From assembly GCF_021018805.1 (NCBI RefSeq), contig NC_086283.1:54502312-54566311 (forward strand): DNA of 64,000 nucleotides. Reading direction: 5' to 3'. Below the pieces are notes generated by a model. The model worked only from the letters and a program-made list of their open reading frames with translations. It was not told the origin of the DNA and did not search any database. The stretch is from Prinia subflava. Taxonomy: Eukaryota; Chordata; Aves; Passeriformes; Cisticolidae. Shown piece after piece: positions 42,379 to 55,344 of this stretch. Every line of letters starts with the position of its first letter. The first letter of the stretch is position 1. Made by a program: the position numbers and the translations under genes.

Positions 42379-43987
42379 ACAGACACTATACTCATCATTT
42401 GTAAAAAAAAACCTATGAAACATGCTTTCACTCATAAGCTAAGAAATGTGAAGTAAATGGAAACTGGGTCACTAATAAGGCTCAGCCTTCAGCCTAGCAA
42501 GTAGTACCATGTTTGTTGAGGCAATGTGATAGAGCACAATTTTAAAAAAGCCTTTCATTTTGTAAAAACAATGCCCATGTAAGATTAAATTCATGGGCTG
42601 CCTTTGGTTGATTTATTTATTTTCCTTAAGCTGTGCTTAGCAACATGTATAAATATGCCTTACTTCAGAAATATTTTATTCTCACCACTAATTGTCAGGG
42701 AAGTACCTGCCAGTCTTGCTCTTGGTTGCAGGAACTCCACAGCAGCAGGACAAACTTGGTCCAGATCTGCCCGTTTCAAGGAGGAAAACTTGCAGATCCT
42801 GCTGCATGCTCACTGCTCCCCTGCTTCTGCTGGCCATTTGTATTCCCACTGCGCTGACCATAACTGGTCAGCAGTTCCTCTGCCACCCAGAGAAACTTCT
42901 TTGGCTCTAGGAAAGCTGTGTGAAGAGCACTGGACAGCTGCCAGCCATAAGAGATTTCTGTGGGAAAATGCTCCAGACAATGGTGAAATGGCAAAGAACA
43001 CCTGGTACCACCTTCTGCCACTGCTGGGGAACAGGATCTGGAATCCTGTTCCACTGAGGTGGCAAGGGCCCTGCCACAGCCATGCAGCACAGTTCTCCTG
43101 CAGCACCACTTGCTGCTGGTGAGCCAGGGGCAGAGTCTGAGGATGCCAATGCAAACCTCAGATGAAGGGTTGGTAGCAGTTTCTGCTGTTTCTGTCTTTT
43201 AGACAAGTGCTGATCAGCCAAATGAATTGTTTCCTCCTCCAGTGTTTCAGATGGGCTCTTCTGTGGCTCTCCCAGCAGGAATGCCAGTCTTCCTGTCTGT
43301 GTAAAGAAAGCAGGGGAAGAAATGAGGTCTCGATGTCATCACAGGAATGATGATGTGCAGAGCAAGTGTTCATGTTGGTGGGGATCTTTTGTTATATTCT
43401 GGAAATGTGTCTCTTTTCTGTGGCAGAGTGTGGGTTTTGAGCTGAACTTTTCCCACCGTGAGTTTAGATTGAAAAACATACACCTAGATTTAGGTGGCCA
43501 AGTGAAGCTGAAGGACACAGAAAGAAGTCATGTGCAGTGAATAGCCAAGTGCCCATAAATGTCAAGATTTTTTTTATTATTATTATTTGACTTTGTAACT
43601 CACAACCAGTTCAAATTGGTTCTGTGATGCTTATTTGTTTCTGTTCCTCACAGTCTGCATGTGACAATGATTAAAACAAAAGGTCATTTCCTTTAAAGCT
43701 CTCCAGGATGTGCTCCCCATCCATAAACTCAACAAGGCCACAAAGAAAACCAGCTCAAACCAGCCAAGTTTCCAGGCTTGGCAGGGATTGATAGGAAATT
43801 TGGGGCACACACCTGTAGATCAGAATGGCCTGAACAGGTGGTCTCATCCAACCTCTCTCTGACCCAAAGGATGAAAGCCCCTTCCAGCCAAAGAACTCTA
43901 GGGTAAAGTGAGTGTGCAAGAAGCTCACCAGAGGTCACCAAAGTTTAACAAAAAAGAGAAATGTGTTACTTCTATCTTTGTGTGCAT

Positions 43988-43988
<1 letters not shown>

Positions 43989-44018
<30 letters not shown>
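43989..44018. repeat. (CA)15 microsatellite
   Basis: Fifteen uninterrupted CA units followed by GACACGCACAGA. Confidence 0.95.
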
Positions 44019-44024
<6 letters not shown>

Positions 44025-47000
44025 CACAGAGGCATCCCTGGATCCCTTGTCATGGACACTTACCAGCCAACATGCCTTATTAATAGAAGGCAAATACCAA
44101 GACCTGCTTCTGAAGTTTCCTGTCTTCTCTATACTCGTACTTCTCTAGCAAATCTCTGTTTCTATTGTCACCTGCACATTTTATTACAGGCAATTTTTCC
44201 TATATTTTCAACTCCACAGTAAAATAATGAAAAGGTATTGGGCCTAATGTGAAATGCGTCAGATTCCCCCAACAACGGTGGAACAGAAAAGCATCTCCTG
44301 TCATCTGTCCCTTTGCAATGACATTTAACCTAGAGGAAAGGATTTTAAAGACTCTAGAATAATAGCACAGAACTGACAGATCACACAACAAAATTGTTTT
44401 AATACATTCCAGATGTATTGCTTCAGTGAATTTAATACAAAGACTAATCTGAATCACTGCTCCTCTGGTTGTCACTCTTCAATTCTCTCAGGGCTACATG
44501 CCAAATTTTTTCTGCTTTCAACTGCACAGCTTTCAACAAAGTCAGGCCAAGGGAGTACACAATTTGGTCCCAAGTAACTAGTTGAGTATTTGAAGCTGTT
44601 GCCAGCCTTTTATGAGCTCAGTTCAAAATGACATTTAGGGAGGTTTGAAGCATCTTAGATAAGAAAGATGCTGAAGAAACAGAGGACGATCATCATCAGA
44701 AAAAAAAAAAAAAGGCTAACAGAAAATCTCTATCCTACTGAAATAATAGAAATTACATATATAAACAGACATGCACACATGTTAATCCCCTATTCCCAAA
44801 GTAAGCATGCACCATTAACAGAAATTTCAAATTATGAAAGGATATGCAAAGCTGTTTAAATCCTAAACCTTCAGCTGGAGACAAGTGATTTATTCTGCAT
44901 CATTAAAATGTTTAGCTGCAAAACAGAGAACAGAATTGAATGTTCTGTTCAAATACTTACATAAATCCACAGTAAAGTTAGAACACAGCTCTGATACCAT
45001 CTTAATGGAATCAGTATTATTTACTTAAAGAAAAACAGTATTTTGAAAAGACTAAAAAGGACCACAAAATAAAAAGAATTTGAGGCTATGGTAACAGTGA
45101 AGCAATCCAAACTATCTCTGCAAAAATAGCAGAAATTCAGAAGAAAATACTAGTGTCAGAAAATCTTTTGTAGGCAAGAATATTAACTTCTGCTGTTATG
45201 AATAAATGAATTCTAAATTATACTCTGTCTGATGGTTTTTAAGAAGTATTACCATAATCACATAAAATGCCTTTCTTTCATATAAAGCTATGTATAGCAT
45301 AAGACTTCCCTTTCAGGTTCGTGATCAGAGAAACTGAATGAAGACATTAAAGCAGTGAGATTCCAATTAGCGTATGAAACATTCTAAATCTGTCAAACAG
45401 AGCTGCTTGGATTACTGCTAAACCCAGAAAACCCCGAATGATGGAAGATGAAGGTGAATAGAAACTCAGATGTGGAGCTGTACCCATTCCATAAGCCTCT
45501 CTACTCCACCCTGTTTGATCCCAGAGCATGTATTTTTGCAGCCAAATTGTCCTTTTGCTGGTCTACAGGTAGATGAAGAACAAAGTTTTATTCAAAACGA
45601 GAGTCATGGAGAATATGTTACATAGCATAGGTTTGAAAGGCAGTGACCCTCTCTGTCTTGCTGAAAGAGTATAATCTGTCTGATGTAGATGTGTGTGGAA
45701 AGAGGAGAAAAGAGAGCAACACTGATGCCTGGGCTTAAAAGAGAAGTTTTACGTAATAGCTGGAAGAACAAGATTGTTATGCTGAAAAATTTGAAGCTTC
45801 TTGTCAGAAATTAGCATAAAGTTAAAGAGACCTGAAAAACAGCTGTTTCATGTAAAAATGTTTTATGGGATTTCTTTTCAGTATCTTCAGTTCTTTATTG
45901 CATCTTTCATGTATGTCAGGCATGCACACAAACATACACAATCAGGAAAACTTTTATGGGCATATAGATCAAATTGTTTTTCAAAGGAGTAAATTAAGAC
46001 AAATTTACCAACCCTGCCTCAGTGCATCCTAAGCATACTCAAGGGTCTTATCCTTTACTTGAAAACCAACATATGGAAAACTACATTTCTACACTGTCCT
46101 GGGGTCTCTGGTGAGCCACAGACCACTCAGTGAGCCCACAGAAAAAATGAACTATCCACTCTTACCGCTGTGCTGAACCACTGACCTTACTGACTATATC
46201 CCTCTAGTAAAAATAAATATTTACAAAAAAGCAGCTTACTTCTCTGTCTGTGAAAATCACTTGTCTCTTTTCAGAGGCCAAGAACTGATAGTGTTGATGA
46301 TTTCTACTTTGACCTGTCCAGAAAATATGTGCTGTGGGGGGTAGACATGAAAATGTCTTTCCCCTGGGGATTTTTCTAGGCTGGGTGATATTTTGTGGTC
46401 ATTGCAGTGGGAAATGCCTGTTCCTGACTGAGCAGGGCTATGTGGCAATGAGGGCAGGAGCCAAGGTGCCCCCAGCAGTGAAAGGATGGATGGCAGAGGA
46501 CAGGCGCCAGAGCCCACAGCACCTGTGCCAGGAACCATGTGGGAAAAATGCCTTCCAGGGCAAGTTGCCCCTGTGGTTGCTGGAAGCCCTCTTTGCCTTC
46601 CTTGGCTGTCCAACTCGTGACACTCTGCAGCTGCTGCAGCCACCTTGGTCGTAGCAAGGCTGAAGAGGAGGAATGCCTAGTATGGAGGAAGGCTAATGAT
46701 GCCCAAAGCAGTATTAGACTGCATTTCTTTCACACTTCTCAGTCATTATTATTTCCTTAACAGAAGCTTGCCCTCTTTATGTGTTTAGAGGGGGCTGAAA
46801 AAAAAGTGGAATAACCAATTTTCACTATCCTCCCTTCAGATTCTGAGTACTTACGAATTTTTCATATTTTCTCAGTGTTGCTGCTAGTCTGACTAGCAGT
46901 CATACTGTGGGCCTGACAGCTCATGGTGGCTCTAAGCAAGATCATGATCAGTGCTTGGTACAGACAAATGGGAAGTGTGACCTAGGTCATCATTGCTCTC

Positions 47001-47590
47001 CAGGGCTTTGGGCAGTTCCTCACAGTATCCAAATTTTATCCCAGTTTCACTTCAATACATTCTTCAAGCTGTCTGTAAGAGGAAGTGGACTAAAAAAGGT
47101 ACATAAACATAAACAGAAGAGTAAGCCAGTTATCTTAGCAAGTTTCAGCCACCACTCTCTTGTCTTCTTTTTGGATCAATGTGCTGACTAGAACAGACAT
47201 TAGCTGGACAGACGAAGACGATTTGCTCCCCAAGCACCTTTCCCACATGAGGGATCTGGCACAACCTCCTCTCTTGGTTTTTGATCTTAACATGTTTCCT
47301 TCCTTCGGTTTTCTCTGACAATAACACCAGTGTGACATCTTCTGGTGGTCTAAATGCACCTCATAATCTTTACCTCTCTGAAGTTGTTTGTTGGTTTAGA
47401 TTGAATAGTTTTACACAATTATTTCATTATTATACACTTTTCTTCAGAAATCACTGTTAAACCTAGACAATATATTGTGGTCAGAGCATAAGACTTAATT
47501 TTAGGGACACTACAGCTCTATTTTGACGCTGGTTTTGTTATGGGGATGTCAGCAGAATAATCATCCTCTCTCAAATTAATTCAGAACTTA
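44019..47590. other. Intergenic, no gene supported
   Basis: Contains a 14-base poly(A) run near 44700. Around 46330-46660 the sequence is GC-richer, and long open frames appear on both strands at once, which is a composition effect and not evidence of a gene. Confidence 0.45.
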
Positions 47591-47591
47591 T

Positions 47592-47760
47592 ATGCTCTAT
47601 AGTATTACTTCAAAATGCTATAGAGCATTTATATAGAGCATTATATATGAATATAATTACTATAATAATAATATTATTAATAATATATTAATATCATATA
47701 TTATTATATATATGCTATAGAGCCTATATATAGAGCATTACTTCAAATGTAGTAATAAGC
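47592..47760. repeat. AT-rich hairpin cluster
   Basis: ATGCTCTATAG at 47592-47602 and its exact reverse complement at 47618-47628 flank a 15-base loop. Further GCTATAGAGC and TATAGAGCATT copies follow near 47630 and 47712-47738, with a second ATTACTTCAAA-TG copy near 47738. The DNA between is almost pure A/T. Confidence 0.75.
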
Positions 47761-49534
47761 AGATGTGCATTTACCTGCATTTTTGAAAAAAAAATTCTTA
47801 GATAAATGCTTTTACAACACACTAGCTAATTCACTAGGAAATATGGCATTTAATAACAGCATTATTGAAAGTGATTCCTAACATATGAAAAAATTATTTT
47901 TCATGCATATTGAAAAGGTTGCAGTCGTATATCATTTCTATATGATAAGTTGAGTCATATTCATTGCAGGTTAATATCTACCAATTCCACTGAAGCTATA
48001 TTAGGGATTAATTTTGCTCATGACGTCTTGTGTTCCTATTCTATATTAGCTACATTACATTATCTCCCTCCACAGGCACAATTGCATGTACGTCAAACTT
48101 GATTTGATGTCATTATCTAGGAATAAATAATCTTGTTTTGGCTTGTTTCAACAACTTGAGCCATTTCCACCCTGTTCCCACAAGATTTTTCTGCCTGCAG
48201 AACTCTCTTGGCAGTTCTTCAACTCTGATCTAAAACTCAATCTGAAAAGGTACAAGTCCTTTGTGTGTACCTACTGTACAAACTGTACAAACACAGTTGT
48301 TGCTTTTTTTTCCTACAATATGTCACAGCTTTTGCAGGTGGCTTACGAGAAACATTAATTTAAAGCATTTTTTAGGACTCACACACTTGCATATGAAAAG
48401 CAGGGTATCAATGACACTTCAGGTGCTTGTGAGAAAAACACCTTTAGATAGCTATTGCAGCTTAAGCTTCTAAATCACTTCCATCCTTACAAAAAAGTAT
48501 TTGTAAGCTGTCATGTGTGTGTGGTTGTTGAGACATATTCTCGTCTATTGACGAAAAAAAGGGAAAAAAAAGGTTAGGTTTTTGTCACTATTAGGGAAAT
48601 TGGCAACCTACTTCAAAACACCCTGCAACTAGCAGAGGAAGAGACTGTGTTTTCTTTGCTGTCAGGCAATGGTTCAGACTTGAAACATCTCAGAAAAGGC
48701 AAAGAGCAAAAACAGCGATTTGGGCATACTCCTCCACAGGGAAGCTTTGTGTTGGCTAGCATGCAGATACACACTTCTGTTGCCTTTCTGCAGGTCTAGT
48801 GCTGGCAAGAAAAGTCTCAGTTTTGACTGAACTAACACCTTCAAGGCATACCAGAAGCAAAAATTAATCTGGCAGATACAACAGACAAAGCCCTGTACTT
48901 TGTCACAGGGCAGAGGATGCTTCAAAGTGCATCATAAGTTGCTGAGAAAGCAACAGGTACTCCTCATTTCTCTGGTTACTGTCCAACAGGTGTTCGTAAA
49001 ACCTGCACAGTCTAGCACCAAATCAGGCATCCAGCATATACAGAAACAGCTATAGAAATGTAGGGGCTATCTATAGCACCCACTGAAATCTGCCTGCTCT
49101 TTTTCACTAAGTGTTCTGATGGCCAGCTCGGGTGAGCTAAGCTGCCTTTTTGCTGCATGTAAACAATGCAGATCAGATCCAAGGCCTTTAGGTACTGCTG
49201 GACTAAAACTGATCAATATTACTGATACCCTGACAGTCAGGAACTCATCTAGGACCAGGACCTGCTGCCAGCCCTTTGTACCATTCTAACCTGGAAGGAA
49301 GCCAGCAAGAACATCTATTTAGTAGCAGATGTCACCACGCCATGGCACAAGACAAATCCAATTCCACCTTACATCTTTCATTTTCACATCAGTGCTTGGT
49401 GCTGATTCAGTGGGGTTCCCTGTGCTCTCTGTGCTTCCATGTTCTTGAAGCAGGCTGAGGAATGTCAGCCCCTCACTCTGTCCTCATTTCGTGAAATAGA
49501 GAAACTCATCACCACAAGATGCTTTGTTATCTTG
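47761..49534. other. Intergenic, nothing recognised
   Basis: No repeat or exon supported between the AT-rich cluster and the LTR. Confidence 0.4.
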
Positions 49535-50159
49535 TGTTGAAAAATGTAACAAAAACATGTATTCTGTTTTCATCTGTTGAAGTCGGTTGGGAGATACTGT
49601 TCTTTATCTCTTGTAACTCTCGATGGGGCAAGAGGGTGGATGCCCTCTGTTAATGGGACACCTGATAACACCAGATAAGGCAGTGCCTCCTTATCTCTTC
49701 CTCCACCCATCCTCCTCTGAGGGACATCACCAGTGAATGGGCCATTTAAGGCCTCTCACATGACAGATAACATCACCTCATTCCATTGTGAGATGCTCCA
49801 CACAGTGGGAGGAGCCAAAGCCTTTCCACCAGCATAAAACCAGCAATCCCAAACACCAAGGGAGCCTGTTTCCACTGGATTCCCAGAGGATGACTGGACC
49901 CTTTTCTTGAGGATCATCTCTACTTCAATGGAGCCACAACTGTCACTCTGTGAGGACTCACTTTGGGCTGCTGCCAACACCCTGACCAACAGGGTGTCAG
50001 GTTTGCATTCTGACTCTGTCAGTGGTCCTTTGTACTATTACATTTATTTTTATTTTATTTTTACCTTTTTTGTTGTTTGTTTCTTCTCTCTCTATTAAAT
50101 TGTATTTCTGACTTGAAGTCTCACAGGTTTTGCTTTCAAACTAGTCCATTTGTGTAACA
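49535..50159 (+). mobile_element. Solo LTR of an endogenous retrovirus (plus strand)
   Basis: Starts TGTTGAAAAATG and ends TTTGTGTAACA, giving imperfect inverted TGTT...AACA termini about 625 bases apart. Inside, a TATA-like CATAAAA at 49833-49839 precedes an ATTAAA poly(A) signal at 50094-50099, in the order expected of U3-R-U5 on the plus strand. No clear target-site duplication flanks it, so the boundaries are approximate. No coding internal region adjoins it. Five WGATAR motifs sit in the U3 part. Confidence 0.65.
49604..49770. promoter_or_regulatory. Cluster of GATA-factor motifs in the LTR U3
   Basis: WGATAR matches at 49604-49609 (minus), 49663-49668 (plus), 49673-49678 (plus), 49691-49696 (minus) and 49765-49770 (plus), upstream of the TATA-like box. 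Motif matches only; no binding is shown. Confidence 0.5.
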
Positions 50160-50429
50160 GAATCATAAATAGTTGCAGAAAGCCATTAGGGAAAGCCAGG
50201 GATGGAAGGTCCTTAAAGGTCTACTGAGGAGAGAGAGAGAGGCAACAACCTCCAGCATGGCAAGTCTCTGAGCCTGGCTGGTAGTTAGGAGGTCTGATAC
50301 TGGAGAATGCTCTAGGAGCATGTGTTTTTTCTGGTCTAAGCAGGTTTCAGAGACAGGACATGTGAGTGGATGAATTTTTCTTCTGATATCATGTGGTTGG
50401 TTCTATACTGTCGGTTTTATTTTCCTGCT

Positions 50430-52237
50430 TTCCAGACCTAATGAGATATTGCAGGAAGAAAATTAGAAGGGCCAAAGGCCAGCTAGAATTTTATCTGGCT
50501 GCAAAGGTAAAAGAGAATGAAATTTTTTTCTATAAACCCATTAGCAACACAAGGAGGGCTAAGGAGAATCTCCATCCTGTAATGGATGCAGGGCAAAAAC
50601 ATAGGGACTGAGGATGTAGAAAAGACTGAGATGCTTAATGCCTTCTTTGCCTCAGTCTTGAATAGAAAGATCAGTTGTGCTCCAAGTACCCAGCCCTCTG
50701 AGTTGGAAGAAAGGGATGGGGAGCAGAATGAAGTTCCATAATACCAAGAGCTGTGCTCAGCAACCTGCTAAATGATTTTCATACACAAGCCTGTGGGACC
50801 AGATGGAATCCACCAAAGAATAGTGAAGGAGCTGGTGAAGATTTCATTGAGTTACTGTCAATCAGTCCTGGTCAGCCAAGGAAGTCCCAGGTTAGTGGAG
50901 ATTAGAAACTGTGATGTCCATCTATATGAAATGTGGGAAGGGGCACCCAGGGAACCATAGGATTGTCAGCCTGATCTCAGTGCCAGGGAAGGTCATGAAA
51001 CATAATTTTGTGTGCCATCAGGCAGTAAGTACAGAACTACTAGGTGATGAGACACAGCCAGGATGGACTTAGGAAACAGATCCTCATTGGCCAACATGAT
51101 CTCTTTCTGTGACAGGGTGACCTACCTAGCGGATGATGGAAAGGCTGTGAGTGTTGTCCACAGGGACACTCACTAAGCATTTATACCATGTCCCAGATAT
51201 TATCCTGGAGGAACTGGCTTCTCCTGCATCTGGGCAGGTGCTGTCTTTGGTGAGTTAAGAACTGTCTGGATGGCCAGACCCAGAGACTGGTGAGTGGAGT
51301 TACATCCACCTGATGGATGGTCATTAGTACTGTTCTCCAGGGCTCAGTATCAGGGCCAGTCGTGACCTGGGTGAGGTCAGTAAGTTCTCAGATGACACCA
51401 AGCTGGATGGGAGTGTTGGTCTTTTGGAGGGTAGAAAGCATCTGCAAAAGCATGAGGACAGGCCAGGTCAAAGGGCCAAGGCCAGAGGCGTGAGGTTCAA
51501 CAAGGCCAAGCGCCAGGTCCCACATTTGAGTCACAACAACCCCAGTGCCACAGACTTCAGGCAGTGTCTGGAAAGCTGATCAGTGGAAAAGGACCTGGGG
51601 TCTTGGTCAACAGTGACTGAATATGAGCCAGCTGTGCCCGGGTGGCCATGAAGGCAAATAGCATCCCAGCCTGGATAAACAGTGGTGTGGCCAGCAGGAG
51701 CAGGGCAGGGATTTTTCCCCTGACCTCAGCACTGGTGAGGCCACACCTCAAATCCTGTGTCCAGTTCTGGGCCCCTCACTGCAAGAAAGACATTGAGTTG
51801 GTTGAGCAGAGAAAGGCAACAGAGCCAGTGAAGGGTCTGGAATACAAGTCCTGTGAGGAGCATCTGAGTGAGCTGGGGGTGTTTAGCCTGGAGAAAAGGA
51901 GGCTCAGGGGTGGCTATAAAGCTTTCTACAACTGCCTGAAAGGGTGTACGAAGGTGGGTGTCAGTCTCTTCTCCCAGGTAATGAAATAGGGCAAGAGGAA
52001 ATGGCCCCTATTTCCACCACAGGAAGTGTAGATTGTATATTAGTAAAAATGTCTTCAGCAGACAGGTTGTCAATGGACATGCTGCCCAGGGAAGTGGTCG
52101 AGTAACCCTTCCTGGAGATATTTAGAATGCATAGTGCTTAGGAACATAGTCTAATAGTGGACTTGGCAATGTTAGGTTAACAGTTTTACTCAATAATCTT
52201 AAGGTCTTTTCTGACCTACAGGATTCTACTACTCAAA
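50430..52237 (+). mobile_element. CR1 LINE, 1.8 kb, plus strand, decayed
   Basis: Begins in the CR1 open reading frame with ATTAGAAGGGCCAAAGGCC and ACTGAGATGCTTAATGCC, passes through the reverse-transcriptase region (CATAGGATTGTCAGCCTGAT near 50957) and reaches the 3' UTR, with GTCCAGTTCTGGGCCCC near 51760 and CTGCCCAGGGAAGTGGTCG near 52082. It ends near GGATTCTACTACTCAA at 52221-52236. Many stops and internal losses show it is inactive. Confidence 0.92.
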
Positions 52238-52248
52238 CTATTGCTGCC

Positions 52249-52267
52249 TTTTTTTTTTTTTTTTTTT
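52249..52267. repeat. Poly(T) run after the CR1 3' end
   Basis: Nineteen consecutive T, 12 bases beyond the CR1 terminus. Confidence 0.9.
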
Positions 52268-55262
52268 ACATTGCTCATACTCTCACTCTTGTCCTGCAGT
52301 GGTTCTATGCAAAATGGAAAAATCTGCTGTGGTTAAAGATCCTTCTGAAAGAAATAAACAATGGTCCTAGCACACCATAAAATACTGCTTCTTGTAGGCT
52401 GTGAAAGCTGTAAAAGCCTTGTGCACATGTGACTGCAACACATTTGAAGTTCCCAAGGGGAAGTTCAGTATGCCTGCAAATCAGGCATCATAGGTTTTGT
52501 CACACACAGAGGTACAAGGGGGCTGTCATGCCATCACTTTGCTGATGAGGCTGCCAGGTTTTCTGGGTGTGGTGCTTGGCCCATTTTCACAGCTCAGTTT
52601 GACAATACACATCCCATAAAGCCAAGAACAATAAAAACAGCAGAGTCAGATTTCAGCCAGGTCTGAAACCCCTGGAACAACACATACGGCTTCTTCTGCA
52701 TGAGAACATTTTTTTTTAAAAGCAGCACTTTTGCATGATCTCACTGATTTGAAAGAAATTGATAGAATTTGTGGCACAATTTTATAGTGAGATTAGCTGA
52801 AAAATATATGTATGTGGTGGTCAGTAGTGGTCACCATCTTCAAATTCTGCAAAGCACATCTCTGCCCCTGGCAAAGCTAGGAAAGGTCCCAGGTTGGAAG
52901 CACATGACACTGAAAAGAGAACGATCAACAGCAAACTTGATACTAAAAATACTCTTGCGTGTGCAGGCTCCAAATTATCTCATATTCTGAAGTGCAAAAC
53001 TCCTCTTCTGCAGGGCCAGATGCCCAGACAGTGTAAATCATCTTCCCAGTACTGCCATCATTGATGTCTGCCAGGTGGCATCAGCTGTGGGTTTGACTGT
53101 AGGTCCTTCTTTTCCTGAAGCCAAACAACACCCCTAAAAGTAGTCAGAAGCCTTAGGCCTTGCTGTTTTCCTTCTCCCATCCCTCCTGGTGGCAAACCTA
53201 TGTGCCAGCAGCCTGCTAGGAAAATGCATGTCAGTTTCTAAAAGCACAACTGCAAAAACGAAGGGAAAATTCCCACATATCTCTTCCCTTTCTCATTCCC
53301 ACACAGAGGAACCTTGCCATCCCATGGAGAAAGAAGGCTTGCTGGACAGGAGCCCCAGCCCAAGTGAAATATTTCAACCCACTCAGTGAAAGGGAACAGT
53401 CCCACTGCAGGCCAGAGCCAATGCACAAACATTTTACACAATTATTTTTGTGGTGGGATCTAATGGCTTGGCATCTGAGACATCCGCTGAAAATCCGCTG
53501 AAACCCTTTGTACACAGCTCAGCCAGCCTCACACTGCTGGTTGCTGAAGCCACAGCTCTGAACTGCTTCTTAGGTTTTGTTAATGGCAGAAAAAAACAAC
53601 AAACCAGCTTGCTTTAAACTGCTGTTAATCATGCTTCGTGTTACTATGTCAGGCACACCTTGTGCAAACACCAAAAACCTGCAACATACCCCACATGTCT
53701 CTCTGCTTCCCCAAATCCTACTTTTGAGAGAGGAGACAAAGTAGGAGCATGGTTATGGCAGGACCTCATGACTTGCAGCCTCTAATTACAGGGGAGTCCT
53801 GATTTGTATGAACACCCCGCCCCATCCCCTCTTCCCCCCCGCCCCACATTCACACTCACTTTCTCAAATGCTGTCATTCAAGAGCCAATTTCAGGTGCTG
53901 GTTCCTTCATGGGAACACAATACAAATATAAAGTAATAGCCTCAACGGATTCTTTTTTATTTTTCTTCACTTTATCCATTGCATTATTTTCATAGCAGAT
54001 TCTTAAGGTCAGTTCTGTGAAGTGAAATCCAATACTTAGGTCCCCTGTCCTAAACCAAGATATCCATACTCTTAAACCAGTATCTGTCAGCATCAGTGGG
54101 TGCTCCAAGAACAAAGGGTGGGCAAGGAGGCACTAGATGGTTTTTCAGATTGACCCACTACACTTTTGACCTGAGAAGGAAAACCTTGTCACAATCTAAT
54201 TGCTCCGCTTCTTGTAGAAGTGGCACTTTCCACTTGTGCTTGCAGTGAGATAAAACACACACGTTTTGTATTCAGACGTGATGCTGTTTGAGGCTTTGAG
54301 AAGATAGTGTACAGTCAAGATCTGCCAGTGCTCCTGAGGTGTTCTGCTTTATCTATAGCACATATTCTAAAGGAAGTCAGGGGGTTATCTCTGTAAGAGC
54401 TGCAGCACTTCAGACCTATATTCCTATATATGCGTATGTATATTTAATGTATATGTACATTAAAGAGAGAATAACATTCAAATTCTATTCAGACATTTTG
54501 TAAAATTCCTCAAGAAAGGGCATCGCAATGTCTCCGCAAGATTGTATTTTTGGAAAATGTGATTTAGCTATTCAACATCACAGGGAAACAGAGTCCTTTG
54601 GTTTCAGGATTCAGTCACTTGGTTTCAAGCAACATGGTTGAAGGGCAGAGTGAAATATGTTGTTTATCTAACATGGAAAGAAGTAGTCTTCAATTTTTTC
54701 ATTTGCTCATTTGCTGAGTGAGGATTTGCACAGTCTGCAAATCAGCAGGCTGAGGTATGAAGACCACCCGGATCACCCCATGGTTAATAACCTCTCTGTC
54801 ATCCAACCCATATACTTAGTGGCTGAGGAGATGGCTCACTGGTCTCTGAGCAGCTTCTAAGGGCCCTCAGCTCAAATACGCCACATCTTTCCTTGGCAGG
54901 ACAGTGGCATGAAATGGGTTTGTTCTTTGTTGAACTCCAAATCCAAATCTGCAGCCTTCATTCCAAACTACGGTTTAGTGAAGTGCAGTCTAATAAGGTC
55001 ATATGCTATTTTGGATATGTAACAACAAAAATGCAGTTGGAAAATCAAAGCTTGTTACACTCAAAATATTCAACAAATACATGTGAGTCCTCCATAATAC
55101 ACAGTTAATAAAATAGGACAGGGCAGGCAGAAACCCCAAGGAAATGTAAATCACAAGGAAAATACAGAGGAGGACGGCAAGACTCTGGAAGAGATTTCAG
55201 GAAGCCATCCAGTTTTTTCCTTAGGACAAAATCACTGTCTCTTTCATCCTCTACAAATGCTG

Positions 55263-55263
<1 letters not shown>
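52268..55263. other. Intergenic, no gene supported
   Basis: Contains a C-rich tract at 53815-53845 and a 9-bp perfect inverted repeat, TTTAATGTA / TACATTAAA, at 54443-54451 and 54456-54464. No coding or RNA gene recognised. Confidence 0.45.
53815..53845 (-). other. C-rich tract, minus-strand G-quadruplex motif
   Basis: C tracts at 53815-53818, 53820-53823, 53826-53829, 53834-53840 and 53842-53845 with loops of one to four bases. Confidence 0.7.

Positions 55264-55316
<53 letters not shown>
55264..55316. repeat. 53-base uninterrupted poly(T) tract
   Basis: Pure T for 53 bases (poly(A) on the minus strand), followed by AAATTTTAGAC. Exact length in an assembly is unreliable. Confidence 0.9.
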
Positions 55317-55323
<7 letters not shown>

Positions 55324-55344
55324 AGACAAGATAAGACAAACATC

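Larger units (their letters stand above)
37731..43984. other. Intergenic region downstream of SYK, no gene supported
   Basis: Contains a hexamer repeat at 38251-38280, a poly(T) run at 39511-39525 and a G-quadruplex motif at 42350-42378. The longest open frame (42604-43122, 172 codons on plus) overlaps several frames on the other strand in a locally GC-richer stretch. It has no recognisable domain and is treated as chance. Confidence 0.5.

Noticed and set aside
42604..43122. 172-codon plus-strand open frame
   Set aside because: Three or more overlapping frames on the opposite strand, low-complexity composition and no recognisable family.
46257..46657. Overlapping open frames on both strands, over 90 codons each
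   Set aside because: A locally GC-rich patch opens all frames at once; no motif, no start or splice logic.
51642..51989. 115-codon open frame ending near a CR1 3' region
   Set aside because: It is part of the decayed plus-strand CR1 ([15 protein letters not shown] is a CR1 hallmark) and not a host gene.
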